A stretch of DNA of 64,000 nt. It comes from Anaerolineales bacterium. GTDB lineage: Bacteria; Chloroflexota; Anaerolineae; Anaerolineales; Villigracilaceae. Of this stretch, positions 30,072 to 38,528 are shown one piece after another (within the stretch, counting starts at the first letter, position 1; each line of letters opens with the position of its first letter). The DNA lies in the NCBI GenBank assembly GCA_016789305.1, contig JAEURJ010000007.1, positions 372,001 through 436,000 of the forward strand. Reading direction: 5' to 3'. The position numbers and the translations under genes were made by a program. The notes under the pieces are model-generated. The model saw only the letters and a program-made list of their open reading frames with translations. It searched no databases and was not told where the DNA came from.

Positions 30072-30172
30072 CGCCGTATTGGGGCTATTGAATTGTGTCG
30101 GGAGTTTACCATACCAAAAAGAATGCGTAAAGATGAATAAACGCTTCTTTCTTAAGTGTCAACTGCACCGGC

Positions 30173-31126
30173 TTAATTATTTTGAACGCATCGGAAGCCG
30201 ATCTTTACCGAACTCTTTCCGTAATAGGCATCACTGTTTGGCAAAGCTGCCGAACTGGGACCCACTTCATATCCGCGGTTTGAAACGCGCATGCCGATCA
30301 AGTCATCCTGATAGCTGCCGCCACGAATGACGCGCAGATAATTCTGGCCGCCATTCTCAGGGCCTGTTGGATTCTCGGCCGGGGAATTGACGTAATAATT
30401 TCCCTGGTAATAATCCGCCACCCATTCCCAAACATTACCGCCCATATCCAATGCGCCGAATTGACTCATGCCCGCCGGATACGAACCCACACGCGAAGTA
30501 TCTCCCAACGTATTATTTGCGTTTGCGTACAATTCGTTGGGTGGTTCATTGCCCCACGGATAATCGTTCATGCTGTCGCCGCGGGCAGCTCGTTCCCATT
30601 CCGCTTCGGTGGGGAGCCTGCGCCCGGCCCATTGACAGTATGCATTCGCATCGTACCAGGAGACATAGACCACGGGATAATCCTGAAATTCCGGGTTGCC
30701 GAAGTAATCTCCGCGGTTGTCTGAATTTAATTTGACGGGCGGTCTGCAAGCCCCTGCGGTAACGCATAACCCGTACATGCCGTTGGTGACTTCCACCTGA
30801 TCCACCCAGAAAGCACGGAGCTGAACGTGATGGGCGGGCAGTTCGTCATTTTCAAGCAGCACATCCAATCCGCCCATGAACACGCTGCCTTCAGGCACAA
30901 GAAGTTGAGTCATCCCATCCATGCTGGAGATCTTGGAGGGAAATGGCGTGAGAGTTGGTGCCAGCGTAAACGTCGGCTGGATTGTGGGGACAACCATGGT
31001 GGCAGTGGGGGATTCGACAATGGTTGTTGAGGTCGGCGTATCAACTAATAAAACAGGTGTGGGTGTTGGCTGGGTGCCACATGCAGCGAGAAGGAAAGAG
31101 AGGAAAACGATGATTGTTTTTTTCAT
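30173..31126 (-). CDS. SUMF1/FGE-sulfatase domain lipoprotein
   Basis: A 317-residue lipoprotein. The signal MKKTIIVFLSFLLAACG has a lipobox with Cys at 16, followed by a Thr/Pro-rich linker (about 18-60). The SUMF1-type domain shows SVFMGG, VEVTNGMYGLCV, YVSWYDANAYCQWAGRRLP, TEAEWERAARG, GNVWEWVADYY and VIRGGSYQDD. The fold is shared by the formylglycine-generating enzyme and many non-catalytic proteins; I see no sulfatase partner, so function is open. The start at ATG 31126 gives a proper lipoprotein signal; an upstream ATG does not. Confidence 0.85.
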   Translation of the reverse strand: MKKTIIVFLSFLLAACGTQPTPTPVLLVDTPTSTTIVESPTATMVVPTIQPTFTLAPTLTPFPSKISSMDGMTQLLVPEGSVFMGGLDVLLENDELPAHHVQLRAFWVDQVEVTNGMYGLCVTAGACRPPVKLNSDNRGDYFGNPEFQDYPVVYVSWYDANAYCQWAGRRLPTEAEWERAARGDSMNDYPWGNEPPNELYANANNTLGDTSRVGSYPAGMSQFGALDMGGNVWEWVADYYQGNYYVNSPAENPTGPENGGQNYLRVIRGGSYQDDLIGMRVSNRGYEVGPSSAALPNSDAYYGKSSVKIGFRCVQNN

Positions 31127-31140
31127 ATGTTTTATTGTAA

Positions 31141-31203
31141 GTAGGGGCGACCCGTCATGAGAATAGCCATATTTCATTATTGATTTTGGTGGGTCGCCCC
31201 TGC
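31141..31203. repeat. GTAGGGGCG palindrome, copy 4 (long-loop)
   Basis: Thirteen-base arms GTAGGGGCGACCC (31141-31153) and GGGTCGCCCCTGC (31191-31203) with one mismatch, separated by 37 bases. It lies between the lipoprotein and the C39/TPR gene. Its stem is diverged from the other copies but keeps the GTAGGGGCG tip. Confidence 0.75.
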
Positions 31204-31216
31204 AATTTTTTTTGTT

Positions 31217-32449
31217 TTACGGAACCAATTGCAGGGCCTGATTGGCCTGATCTTCAAAGAAGTTGGGATTGATCGACGCAGCTTTTTCCCATGCTTTCCG
31301 AGCGCCAGCGTTATCGCCACTGCGATACAGGGCATATCCGTACCATAGCCAGCCTTCTTCAGACATATCCGTCACACCCAGGGCATATTTTGTCAGCACC
31401 AGCAGGTCTTCGTTGCGATTGGAGTGGAAGTAGGCGAGGAAGGGACCAAATTGATAACGGAACATGCGCAGCGGAAGCCCGAGTTCGCGTGCCTTATCGT
31501 AGGCAATAGTGGCTTCTTCGTAGCGGTCGAAGTAGACGAGATTACTGCCGAGGTTGAACCAGGCATAGGCATCCGACGGGGTTTCGACGGTGGCGGCCTG
31601 GGATGCATCCAATGCGATTTGCCGATTCAGGCCCGGGTCCCAGTTGGAGGCGAGCAGTGTTTTTACTTCCTCTTCGTATTGCGGGAAGTAGATCACCATG
31701 TACATATTATTGAAGGCGTGCCAATCCTCAAGCAGTTTGGCGTAGCTGATCTTCAAATCCGCGCCGTGATAGGAATCCTGAATGGTGAATTCCTGCGCGG
31801 CATCATCGTAGGCGGTGAGCAGGAGATAATGCGCTGCCCACAGGTCGTCGTTGGGACCAAGCGCATCGTTCGGATCAAGCGAAGTGACACTTTCGATGAT
31901 CACGGGATAATTGGCGGCGATCAATCGCTTGAGCGTATCGAGGCTGCCGCCCACGCGATATTCCAAATTCAACCAGCCGGCCTGCGTACGAACGTAGTAA
32001 CGAAGCTCTTCGGGGTTGACGTTGCGATCCTGCAAAACAGGTTTGATGAAGCTGGCAATATCCGCCTGGCTGCCCTCCCATCCATAAATATGAAGAGCCA
32101 TCGATAACACAGCAGGACCGCAGTTGTTGGGCGTTTGTTTTTCAAATGGCGGTGATGCGATGGATGCCTGCGGCGGCAGCGGCGGGAGCGTGGCTGTGGG
32201 GGTGATGGACGGCGTGAGTTCAACCACCGGCGTGGAGGTTGCGGTGAATGTCGCTGTGGCGGGTTGAACGGTGACCGGCAGCGCGGTGGGAACGGGGCCA
32301 ATGGGGTCGATCACATTCCTGGTGTAGATGAAGAATTTTTCGATGCGCCATGAGAGCCGCGAGTTCACATAGGGGATTTGATACAACAAAACGGCCAGCA
32401 GAAGCAGCCCTGCCAGCCCAACGAGAATATTTCTAACACGTGTGGACAT
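31217..32449 (-). CDS. Membrane-anchored C39-like peptidase with TPR repeats
   Basis: A 410-residue protein: an N-terminal helix (NILVGLAGLLLLAVLLYQI, residues 7-25), a Thr/Pro-rich linker, and a C39-like papain-fold domain. The Cys lies in KQTPNNCGPAVLSMALHIYG, the His in WAAHYLLLTAYDD and the Asp in FTIQDSYHGAD. Four or so TPR units fill the C-terminal 130 residues. It probably cleaves peptides outside the membrane or processes exported proteins; the substrate is unknown. No ABC transporter is fused or adjacent, unlike bacteriocin C39 enzymes. Confidence 0.82.
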   Translation of the reverse strand: MSTRVRNILVGLAGLLLLAVLLYQIPYVNSRLSWRIEKFFIYTRNVIDPIGPVPTALPVTVQPATATFTATSTPVVELTPSITPTATLPPLPPQASIASPPFEKQTPNNCGPAVLSMALHIYGWEGSQADIASFIKPVLQDRNVNPEELRYYVRTQAGWLNLEYRVGGSLDTLKRLIAANYPVIIESVTSLDPNDALGPNDDLWAAHYLLLTAYDDAAQEFTIQDSYHGADLKISYAKLLEDWHAFNNMYMVIYFPQYEEEVKTLLASNWDPGLNRQIALDASQAATVETPSDAYAWFNLGSNLVYFDRYEEATIAYDKARELGLPLRMFRYQFGPFLAYFHSNRNEDLLVLTKYALGVTDMSEEGWLWYGYALYRSGDNAGARKAWEKAASINPNFFEDQANQALQLVP

Positions 32450-32510
32450 GTGCGAGAGTCTACCACGCGTTTATGAAAGGGTTTTAAGAAGAGCGATGTA
32501 AGCGCGGCAT

Positions 32511-33473
32511 CTACTTAAATAGATTCCCCAAGGGTTTTAGATTGGAGATCGGCACATATAAATTCTTGACTTTGGTATGTTCGTATTGAAACGTGCGTGA
32601 GTTGATCGGGAGCGGTTTGGCCTGTTGACCAAACTCTTCATAGGAAAGATAACCCGCGAGAAAAATATCCATGCCGTAGACCCAGAGGTTGCCCCACTGC
32701 AACGGGGAGATGACTTCTATTTCCTTGACCGCATCACAATGGACGCCGACGCGTGCATCCGGCAGCCTGCGGACGTGAATTGCGGTGACCGAATAAAACG
32801 AATCATTCACGATAACTTTTGTCTTCGGCGGCAGGCTGACGATTTTGCGCATTGCTTCCCGCGCCGAATCCTGCCCGTTGACTTCGACAAGCAGTTCCTC
32901 GTCTGAATCGGATTTCAAGGTCAGTGCGCCGAGCGGATTCCAATGCTGCGGTTTGCGCCATTCCTCCGGCATCACATGGACGAGGTAATGCGGCTGGTCC
33001 GCTGTGATGACTTTCTTTAAATCATCCTGCGATGCGGCGATTAATCCAGCAAGAAAGGCGAAGATATACAGGTCGTCGCGTTTGTGACCTTCGCGGGCGT
33101 GCTGATCGGAGGGGACGAGCGCCGGCGCGTTCAATATGATCTCGGGATTGCGGCGCATGTCGGTCATTTGTTCGCGGTGGGATATTAAATACGATTTGAT
33201 CTCACAGCGTTGACCGTTGAGCGAGACATCGTAGCGTTCGGAGTCGGTGAAGGGTGTGGCGGCCTGGACTTCGAAGGGAATATCCTGTTGGGAAAGATAG
33301 CGGCGAAAGGCGATCTCGACGGCGGTGTTTGCAACCGTTCGGCGCAGCTTTTCATAGGGCTGGCTTCCCGCGCGGTCGAAGCCATATGTCAGAGAGCGGA
33401 GTGCGTATGCGATGCCGCCTTCGGTGAGGTCGTTTGTGTACGCGAGTTTGATTATGTTGGAAGAAGTGATCAT
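32511..33473 (-). CDS. Hypothetical protein with a PD-(D/E)XK-nuclease-like motif
   Basis: A 320-residue soluble protein that I do not recognise as a named family. Near residue 81 the sequence YDVSLNGQRCEIKSYLI has the D-x(8)-ExK spacing of PD-(D/E)XK nuclease cores, after a helix with Glu (TAVEIAFRRYL). The C-terminal half is beta-rich. Start ATG 33473 has GAGGGA upstream; the 22 residues further upstream overlap a hairpin and are unlikely. A nuclease role is an inference from one motif. Confidence 0.55.
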   Translation of the reverse strand: MITSSNIIKLAYTNDLTEGGIAYALRSLTYGFDRAGSQPYEKLRRTVANTAVEIAFRRYLSQQDIPFEVQAATPFTDSERYDVSLNGQRCEIKSYLISHREQMTDMRRNPEIILNAPALVPSDQHAREGHKRDDLYIFAFLAGLIAASQDDLKKVITADQPHYLVHVMPEEWRKPQHWNPLGALTLKSDSDEELLVEVNGQDSAREAMRKIVSLPPKTKVIVNDSFYSVTAIHVRRLPDARVGVHCDAVKEIEVISPLQWGNLWVYGMDIFLAGYLSYEEFGQQAKPLPINSRTFQYEHTKVKNLYVPISNLKPLGNLFK

Positions 33474-33494
33474 GGGTTTTCCCTCACTAGTATC

Positions 33495-33526
33495 CTGGAG
33501 TCGATCAGCTCGCTGCCCGACTCCAG
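33495..33526 (-). terminator. Hairpin between the nuclease-like and lipoprotein genes
   Basis: Nine-base perfect arms CTGGAGTCG (33495-33503) and CGACTCCAG (33518-33526), 14-base loop. It follows the stop of the lipoprotein gene (33536) on the minus strand. It lacks a strong T-run, so termination is plausible but not certain. Confidence 0.5.
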
Positions 33527-33535
33527 AGGTTTGAC

Positions 33536-34408
33536 TCATGGCGAAGCATCGACATTTCGAATGGTCAACTCTGAAAAGCTGACGACGATGGGCGTTTCAT
33601 TGACGGAGTTGACGAAGACGCCGACGGTGCCGGCAGGGTAATTTGCATCGATGATGTTGAATTGAAAATGATCGTTGAGAAAGAAGCGCATCTCGTCGCC
33701 GACGGCCCATACCCCCATGCGCACCTGACCCGGCGCGCCGTGCGGAGCGTCGTTGCTGCCGACGGGCGATTGCAGGATCTGGCGTTTGCCCACGCTGTTC
33801 CTTTCCGCGCTGACGGCTCCATCGCAGGAGATGGAGAAACGATAATATGCGACTGCATTCGCGCGGACCAGAATGCCGTAAGTATCGCTGCCGCGGCACA
33901 GGTTGGGCGTGGCGATCATTTCCACGTAGAAGTTATCCGCGCTCAGGTCGTGACGCAGGCTATACATAAAGACTTTGCTTTGCGCGGCGAGGTTGAGCTG
34001 TCCGCTGAGGATCTCGGCGCTGCCATCATCGGAGGTGGCGGTATCCCACAACGAGGGGCGGGTGAGTGAATCGGTGAGGGTGATCGTGCCGAGGCCGGGA
34101 CGCATTTCGGGGGTGGGGATTTGGGTGGAGAATGCCTGAGCCAGGGGAGTTGCCGAAGCAGGGAACCAGTTATAAGTCGGGGAGGGAAGCGGGGTTTCCG
34201 TCGGGATTGCAGCCGTCGGCGTGGCGAGGATCGCATCCAATGTGGCGCAGGAGGAGAGCAGGAGTGCCGCTGTGAGGAGGAGGATCGTCCGAAGCTCAAG
34301 CCGCCGTCCTCGGCGGATGATGTGGGGCCATGCGCCGAGGACGGCACATGGAGCGGATGGTGAGAAGATAAAAAACATCATGGGGTTTTTGTGACAGGAT
34401 TTCATCAT
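33536..34408 (-). CDS. Lipoprotein with a concanavalin-like/DUF1080-like domain; unusual N-terminus
   Basis: The 290-residue frame contains a lipoprotein-type core (RTILLLTAALLLSSCATL, Cys at residue 54) and a Thr/Pro linker. A beta-sandwich C-terminus (SADNFYVEMIATPNLCRGSD, GDEMRFFLNDHFQFN) resembles DUF1080/LamG-like carbohydrate-binding domains. The first 35 residues are encoded partly by a perfect 13-bp-arm palindrome (34303-34345), and no in-frame ATG, GTG or TTG occurs between it and the hydrophobic stretch. Either translation begins at ATG 34381 or 34378 through the palindrome, or the original start was lost. No good ribosome-binding site was found. Confidence 0.65.
   Translation of the reverse strand: MMKSCHKNPMMFFIFSPSAPCAVLGAWPHIIRRGRRLELRTILLLTAALLLSSCATLDAILATPTAAIPTETPLPSPTYNWFPASATPLAQAFSTQIPTPEMRPGLGTITLTDSLTRPSLWDTATSDDGSAEILSGQLNLAAQSKVFMYSLRHDLSADNFYVEMIATPNLCRGSDTYGILVRANAVAYYRFSISCDGAVSAERNSVGKRQILQSPVGSNDAPHGAPGQVRMGVWAVGDEMRFFLNDHFQFNIIDANYPAGTVGVFVNSVNETPIVVSFSELTIRNVDASP
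34303..34345. repeat. Palindromic element inside the lipoprotein N-terminus
   Basis: GCCGTCCTCGGCG (34303-34315) and CGCCGAGGACGGC (34333-34345) are perfect complements around 17 bases. It is GC-rich and lies in frame within the predicted signal peptide region. It resembles REP-type or small transposable hairpins, and its sequence differs from the GTAGGGGCG family. Confidence 0.75.
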
Positions 34409-34456
34409 TAATGTCGTAAAATTAACTTACTTCATTCCAGTATATCAGGAGACACA

Positions 34457-35470
34457 ATGGCCGAACAACAAGTGTTGGTGACGGGTGCGTGCGGTGAGAT
34501 TGGTCAGGCGCTGGTGCAGGAATTATCGAAGCGCGGGGGATATCGCATTGTGACATCGGACTATATGCCGCTGCCCGATTCGATCAAGGCTCTTTCGGCG
34601 GAACATGTGCAGGGCGACCTGCTGTATAAGATCAAGAATTTTTACGATTGCGATTTCGATTTCATTTTTCATCTGGCGGCTTCTCTTTCTTCAAAAGCAG
34701 AGGTGGCCACGGAGGATGCGCACCGCATCAACGTGGAAGGCACGATGCAGCTGTTGATGCTGGCGGCGTATCGTTCGGAGAAATATAAAAAGTCTGTGAA
34801 GTTTTTGTTCCCAAGTTCGATCGCGGCGTATGGAATGCCCGACCTGGACTCAAAAAGAAAAGCGGGATTGGTGAAGGAAGAAGAATGGGACAACCCGCAC
34901 ACGATGTACGGATGTAACAAGTTGTACTGCGAAAAGCTGGGGATGTATTACAGCAAGTTCTACGGTCAAAAACATTTGGATGAACAACCGCCTCACATGC
35001 TGGACTTTCGCGCGGTGCGCTTCCCGGGCCTGATCAGCGCCTATACCCTGCCCAGCGGCGGGACGAGTGACTACGGTCCCGAGATGCTGCATGCCGCGGC
35101 GCAGGGAAAAGACTACGCGTGTTTCGTGCGCGCGGATACCAAGATCTCGTTCATGGCGATGCCGGATGCGATCAAATCGTTGTTGATGTTGATGGATGCG
35201 CCGCGCGGGAAGTTATCGCGCACGGTGTATAACCTGGCGGCCTTCGCCATCACGGCCGAGGACTTTCGCCAGCGCGCGTTGAAGGCCTTCCCGAATGCGA
35301 AGGTCACGTTTCAGCCGAACCCGCGCAGGCAGGGGATCGTGGACTCGTGGCCGGAGGATGTGGATGACTCGCGCGCGCGCGCCGATTGGGGCTGGATGCC
35401 CGATTACGATGTGGATAAGTTCTTCGATGAGTACTTTTTGCCGGAGATCCGCAAGAGGTATGGGAAGTGA
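34457..35470 (+). CDS. tdh: NAD-dependent epimerase/dehydratase fold protein, L-threonine 3-dehydrogenase-like (SDR type)
   Basis: A 337-residue extended SDR protein. The Rossmann motif TGACGEIG (residues 9-16), a Ser in LFPSSIAAYG and catalytic YGCNK (near 150) are visible. RFPGLISAYTLPSGGTSDYG, YACFVRADT and MPDAIKSLL match SDR-type threonine dehydrogenase. It would make 2-amino-3-ketobutyrate for Kbl (7983-9161). A UDP-sugar epimerase is the main alternative. AGGAG precedes ATG 34457. It is the last chromosomal gene before the cassette array. Confidence 0.8.
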   Translation: MAEQQVLVTGACGEIGQALVQELSKRGGYRIVTSDYMPLPDSIKALSAEHVQGDLLYKIKNFYDCDFDFIFHLAASLSSKAEVATEDAHRINVEGTMQLLMLAAYRSEKYKKSVKFLFPSSIAAYGMPDLDSKRKAGLVKEEEWDNPHTMYGCNKLYCEKLGMYYSKFYGQKHLDEQPPHMLDFRAVRFPGLISAYTLPSGGTSDYGPEMLHAAAQGKDYACFVRADTKISFMAMPDAIKSLLMLMDAPRGKLSRTVYNLAAFAITAEDFRQRALKAFPNAKVTFQPNPRRQGIVDSWPEDVDDSRARADWGWMPDYDVDKFFDEYFLPEIRKRYGK

Positions 35471-35488
35471 CCCCCTCCGCCTTCGGCA

Positions 35489-35521
35489 CCTCCCCCAATT
35501 GAAAACCACAATTAGAGGAGG
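35489..35521 (+). other. Symmetric stem-internal-loop-stem element after tdh
   Basis: CCTCC pairs with GGAGG and AATTG with CAATT, separated by symmetric three-base internal loops, with a seven-base terminal loop. No U-tract follows. A similarly built element lies at 50358-50402. It may be a transcript end or a small structured element. Confidence 0.45.
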
Positions 35522-35810
35522 CTGTCTGTTAATGGCAAGATATGGGGGGTGGATTTTGGCCCAGAGGAAAAGATGGGTTCGTACATCCATCGTACAATCC
35601 TATGTACTTCCTTCGTACACGGTTCGATAAGGGCACAATCCACCGGTGGGGGTACAAATCGAGTTTTCTCGCCCCGAAGGCTGGCCTGGCCAGCGCCTAA
35701 AACAGATACAGCCGCGCAAAATTTGGCCCCGCAGGCTGAAATGGAAGTTCCGGGAGCACGGCGAGAGCGTTGTTGAGGACCACGCAGCCGGAAGGCGAGG
35801 CTGTGAAGGG

Positions 35811-35816
35811 TATAAT
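35811..35816 (+). promoter_or_regulatory. Candidate -10 box upstream of the first cassette
   Basis: A perfect TATAAT 119 bases before the first cassette boundary, reading into the array. The bases 17 upstream do not form a recognisable -35. It could act as the common cassette promoter; this is inference. Confidence 0.35.
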
Positions 35817-35964
35817 TTGTGTATATAGTCTGTTATCCCACAAGGGGACTTTACAGCACATAGTCTGTTATAAAGCACGTGCTGTATAACACCCCGCACA
35901 GGGATACTTTACAGCATATGCTGTATAAAACATAGTTAGCCCGCCCGCTCCAAAGGAGATTAAA

Positions 35965-36864
35965 TTGTTTTTCGAAGTTACACCTGATTCTTGGTTAGAT
36001 GTAAAAAAGATTAGCGATGCTCTTAGTTCATGGATTTTTCGCGGGCATCATGATGCAAAATGGCCGTTAATAACTACGATTGAACGAGCCAGTGAGCAGT
36101 TTCGGTGCGACCGAGAATTGATCTGGATTCGCGAGAAGATGTTAATCAGAGACTTTCAACGTCGCGCGCATCACTATATTAGCAGTCCTCCTGCTACAGA
36201 CGAGTTACTTGAGTGGCTTACACTTGTGCAGCATTACGGCGGACCTACGCGCTTGTTGGATTTCACCTACTCTTTCTATATTGCAGCATTCTTTGCTGTG
36301 GAGAATGCTTTTACGGATTCATGCATCTGGGCGGTCAACCGCTTGACATTGCACCGAAATGTCGAGAAACTCTTTGGTACCCGTTGGTCTGAATACCCCA
36401 CGTTGATTGAGCAAGATGCAGCCGTTGTGAAGCTTGCTGAGTCCTATTTGAGCGACCGAGACAAATCTCTTGATTTTGTCCTCGATGTGATTCCAGGGCG
36501 TTTGAACGAGCGCAATGCCAGTCAACAAGGATTAAGTCTCTTTCCATGCAATATGTCCAAGCCATTTGAGGCAAATCTTTGTGCGGCGCTCGGGCTAGCA
36601 TTTGAATCCTTGTCCCAGAAGAATTCGACACCAATCGAAACCAGCAAGATAGACGACGATTTTTACCTTCGTGCATCAATATTGAAGATTAATCTGCCAC
36701 GGAAAATCCATCGTGACGCTTACCTAGACTTACACAGTATGAACATTGATGCCGCTTCATTATTTCTAGGGCTAGATGGATTCGCAAGGTCTCTCTACTA
36801 TCACCTTCGCGTGATGGAGCCGAGCAAAAAGATGGAAGAATACCTCAAGAAATCAGCGGGCTAA
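35965..36864 (+). CDS. Cassette 1: FRG-domain protein
   Basis: A 299-residue soluble protein with an FRG domain: SSWIFRGHHDAKWPLITTIE near residue 25, then a helical HYGGPTRLLDFTYSFYIAAFF segment split as HYGGPTRLLDFTYS and FYIAAFFAVENAF. FRG proteins are widespread but of uncertain function. The start is TTG 35965, with AAAGGAGA at 35952-35959. The stop TAA (36862-36864) lies inside the attC opening box GGCTAAC. The cassette starts with GTTAGCC (35935), the complement of that box. As the first cassette, it is the one nearest any attI-like site. Confidence 0.8.
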   Translation: MFFEVTPDSWLDVKKISDALSSWIFRGHHDAKWPLITTIERASEQFRCDRELIWIREKMLIRDFQRRAHHYISSPPATDELLEWLTLVQHYGGPTRLLDFTYSFYIAAFFAVENAFTDSCIWAVNRLTLHRNVEKLFGTRWSEYPTLIEQDAAVVKLAESYLSDRDKSLDFVLDVIPGRLNERNASQQGLSLFPCNMSKPFEANLCAALGLAFESLSQKNSTPIETSKIDDDFYLRASILKINLPRKIHRDAYLDLHSMNIDAASLFLGLDGFARSLYYHLRVMEPSKKMEEYLKKSAG

Positions 36865-36988
36865 CAAAGCGTGCACCTGACGCTGGGGATTCTGCGCACA
36901 TCCCAAGCAGTTTTCTACGCCTTAGCCTTTTTCTGGCTGGACGGCTTCGCTGTCCCCGCCCCAGCGCAGGTAACGCAAACCGTTAGCC
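36859..36988 (+). repeat. attC site 1 (short type, 130 bp)
   Basis: Opening box GGCTAAC (36859-36865), closing box GTTAGCC (36982-36988). Inner arms CGCTGGGG and CCCCAGCG pair perfectly, and GCGT pairs with ACGC. The centre contains GGACGGCTTCGCTGTCC. It lacks the extra hairpin found in later sites. Confidence 0.9.
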
Positions 36989-37015
36989 CGTTCCCTGCAA
37001 AAGTGAGGAGAGAAA

Positions 37016-37507
37016 GTGAAAATGAAAAGGTTGATTCTTTTACTAGCAGGTTGTTTATTCCTTTTTAGCTGTTCTCTTTCGACATCAAGCACACAGGAAA
37101 ATACCCAAAATGCAGATCTTCTTATCGTGATGGAACGAAGTGGTTGTTTTGGCACATGCCCTATATACAATCTCACAATTCACGCAGATGGAAATGTAGA
37201 ATATGAAGGCGTGGATTTTGTCACGATAAAGGGAAAACAAGACGCCAGTATCAATTCAGAGCAAATCAAAGAACTTGTCAAATCAATTAATGACGCCGAT
37301 TTCTTTTCACTTGAAGATAAATATTATGCACAAGTTACCGATATGCCATCAATAACATTGTCAATCACCTTAAATGGGCGTAGCAAAAGTGTTTGGCATT
37401 ATGGTCCGCTAGATTGTTTTAGTTTTGGTGAAAACGCTCCTCAAAAACTATGTGATTTAGAAAATAAAATAGATAAAGTTGTTAACTCAGAACAATGGAT
37501 TAAATAG
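37016..37507 (+). CDS. Cassette 2: DUF6438-family lipoprotein
   Basis: A 163-residue exported protein with a short hydrophobic signal and lipobox-like Cys residues at 13 and 19. The mature part has RSGCFGTCPIYNLTIHADG, a DUF6438 hallmark. GTG 37016 is preferred because GAGGAG (37005-37010) is five bases away; ATG 37022 is possible. The function of DUF6438 is unknown. It is the only gene in its cassette and ends 46 bases before the attC box. Confidence 0.75.
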   Translation: MKMKRLILLLAGCLFLFSCSLSTSSTQENTQNADLLIVMERSGCFGTCPIYNLTIHADGNVEYEGVDFVTIKGKQDASINSEQIKELVKSINDADFFSLEDKYYAQVTDMPSITLSITLNGRSKSVWHYGPLDCFSFGENAPQKLCDLENKIDKVVNSEQWIK

Positions 37508-37553
37508 GTATTAACGAATACGAGAGGATAAATTCGGTTTATATTTCAAAACG

Positions 37554-37682
37554 GGCTAACAAAGCGTGCACCTGACGTGTGGGATTCTGCGGCATTTTCG
37601 AGCATTTTCCACGCTTCGAGTTTTTCCTGCTCCCAGACATTATCCACGCCCGCCCACACGCAGGTAACGCAAACCGTTAGGC
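37554..37682 (+). repeat. attC site 2 (short type, 129 bp)
   Basis: Opening box GGCTAAC (37554-37560), closing box GTTAGGC (37676-37682). The arms read CGTGTGGG and CCCACACG, a compensated version of the site 1 stem. The GCAGGTAACGCAAACC right arm lacks the extra hairpin. Confidence 0.9.
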
Positions 37683-37711
37683 GGTACACAAATAGAGTGT
37701 CCTAATCGATT

Positions 37712-38362
37712 ATGGAAACTATCAATTATTTTCAGCACTTCAAAACTAGTTTGTTTCATGCAGTTAGGGTCGTTGCTATTCCCACCTTATTAGCCAGTGC
37801 AATCATTCTCTCATACCTTTCGATAGGCATTGCTCAAGAATTCGATATTGAATTCATTGGCGGCGTCATTATATCTTCACTCTATCTTATTCCATTTCTT
37901 TTCAGCTCTTTTTTGGGAATTGTCATTATCAGCATCATAATTACTTCATGTAAGCGGCTTCCGAACATTATCGTTTTTATTCTAGGGATATTGATCGGGA
38001 TTGTCATTCTTGCAATTGGAAACTATATTGCTAGTTTATTTGAGGTAGGAAGTGATGAATTCACATCCCTGCCAAGTGTTTTCACAGTTTTTCTATTGGC
38101 TTATGCAGGGCAAAAGATGAACAGGCAAGCAAACTTGGATTCTTCCTTAGAGTTGGAATTGCGTGGAGGCTTATGGATGGCATTGATTGCTTTTGTAGGT
38201 AGCTTAACTTTCGTCTTAATACAATACAAAAATGGCATCTATTGGGGTAGTCTATATACATATATGGGTTTAGGAAAAGCCTTATCAATTTCTTTGCCAT
38301 TTGCCATTCCAGTAGGATTTTTGATCGGCTTTATGATTAAGAAGTCGCGAAAAACCGCCTAA
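37712..38362 (+). CDS. Cassette 3: polytopic membrane protein
   Basis: A 216-residue protein with about six hydrophobic helices (VVAIPTLLASAIILSYLSIG, GGVIISSLYLIPFLFSSFLG, IIVFILGILIGIVILAIG and others), ending in a basic tail. No family recognised. Its TAA stop (38360-38362) is part of the attC box GCCTAAC, so the site supplies the stop codon. The cassette's opening GTTAGGC is the exact complement of that box. No clear ribosome-binding site precedes ATG 37712. Confidence 0.65.
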   Translation: METINYFQHFKTSLFHAVRVVAIPTLLASAIILSYLSIGIAQEFDIEFIGGVIISSLYLIPFLFSSFLGIVIISIIITSCKRLPNIIVFILGILIGIVILAIGNYIASLFEVGSDEFTSLPSVFTVFLLAYAGQKMNRQANLDSSLELELRGGLWMALIAFVGSLTFVLIQYKNGIYWGSLYTYMGLGKALSISLPFAIPVGFLIGFMIKKSRKTA

Positions 38363-38485
38363 CACCGCGTGCACTGGACAGGTGGGAGTCTGCGCGATTT
38401 ACAAGCAGTTTTCTCGCTTTGAGTTTATACTGCTCCCAGGCTGAGTCCACGCCCGCTCACACGCAGGTAACGCAAACCGTTAGCT
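38357..38485 (+). repeat. attC site 3 (short type, 129 bp)
   Basis: Opening box GCCTAAC (38357-38363), closing box GTTAGCT (38479-38485). Right arm CACACGCAGGTAACGCAAACC without the extra hairpin. Boxes of this site do not match each other but match the cassettes on either side. Confidence 0.9.
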
Positions 38486-38528
38486 TGCCCTTGGCAACCT
38501 TTAGTAACTAGAAGGGAGAAGTTGAAAG

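Larger units (their letters stand above)
35471..35934 (+). other. Non-coding region before the cassette array, with candidate promoter and attI-like repeats
   Basis: No credible gene lies in these 464 bases. It holds the symmetric hairpin (35489-35521), a perfect TATAAT (35811-35816) without a good -35, and a repeat-dense zone at 35825-35934. ATAGTCTGTTAT occurs at 35825-35836 and 35860-35871; ACTTTACAGCA at 35848-35858 and 35906-35916; GCTGTATAA at 35881-35889 and 35920-35928. The palindromes AGCACGTGCT (35874-35883) and ACAGCATATGCTGT (35911-35924) lie among them. The zone ends exactly at the first GTTAGCC box, the position expected of attI. No integrase gene is present. Confidence 0.55.

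Noticed and set aside
35811..35816. Certain assignment of a common cassette promoter (Pc)
   Set aside because: Only the -10 box is convincing; no -35 lies at the right distance, so it is listed as a candidate only.
35471..35934. An integrase gene expected next to attI
   Set aside because: Both strands were read here and further left to tdh; frames are short and lack tyrosine-recombinase motifs.
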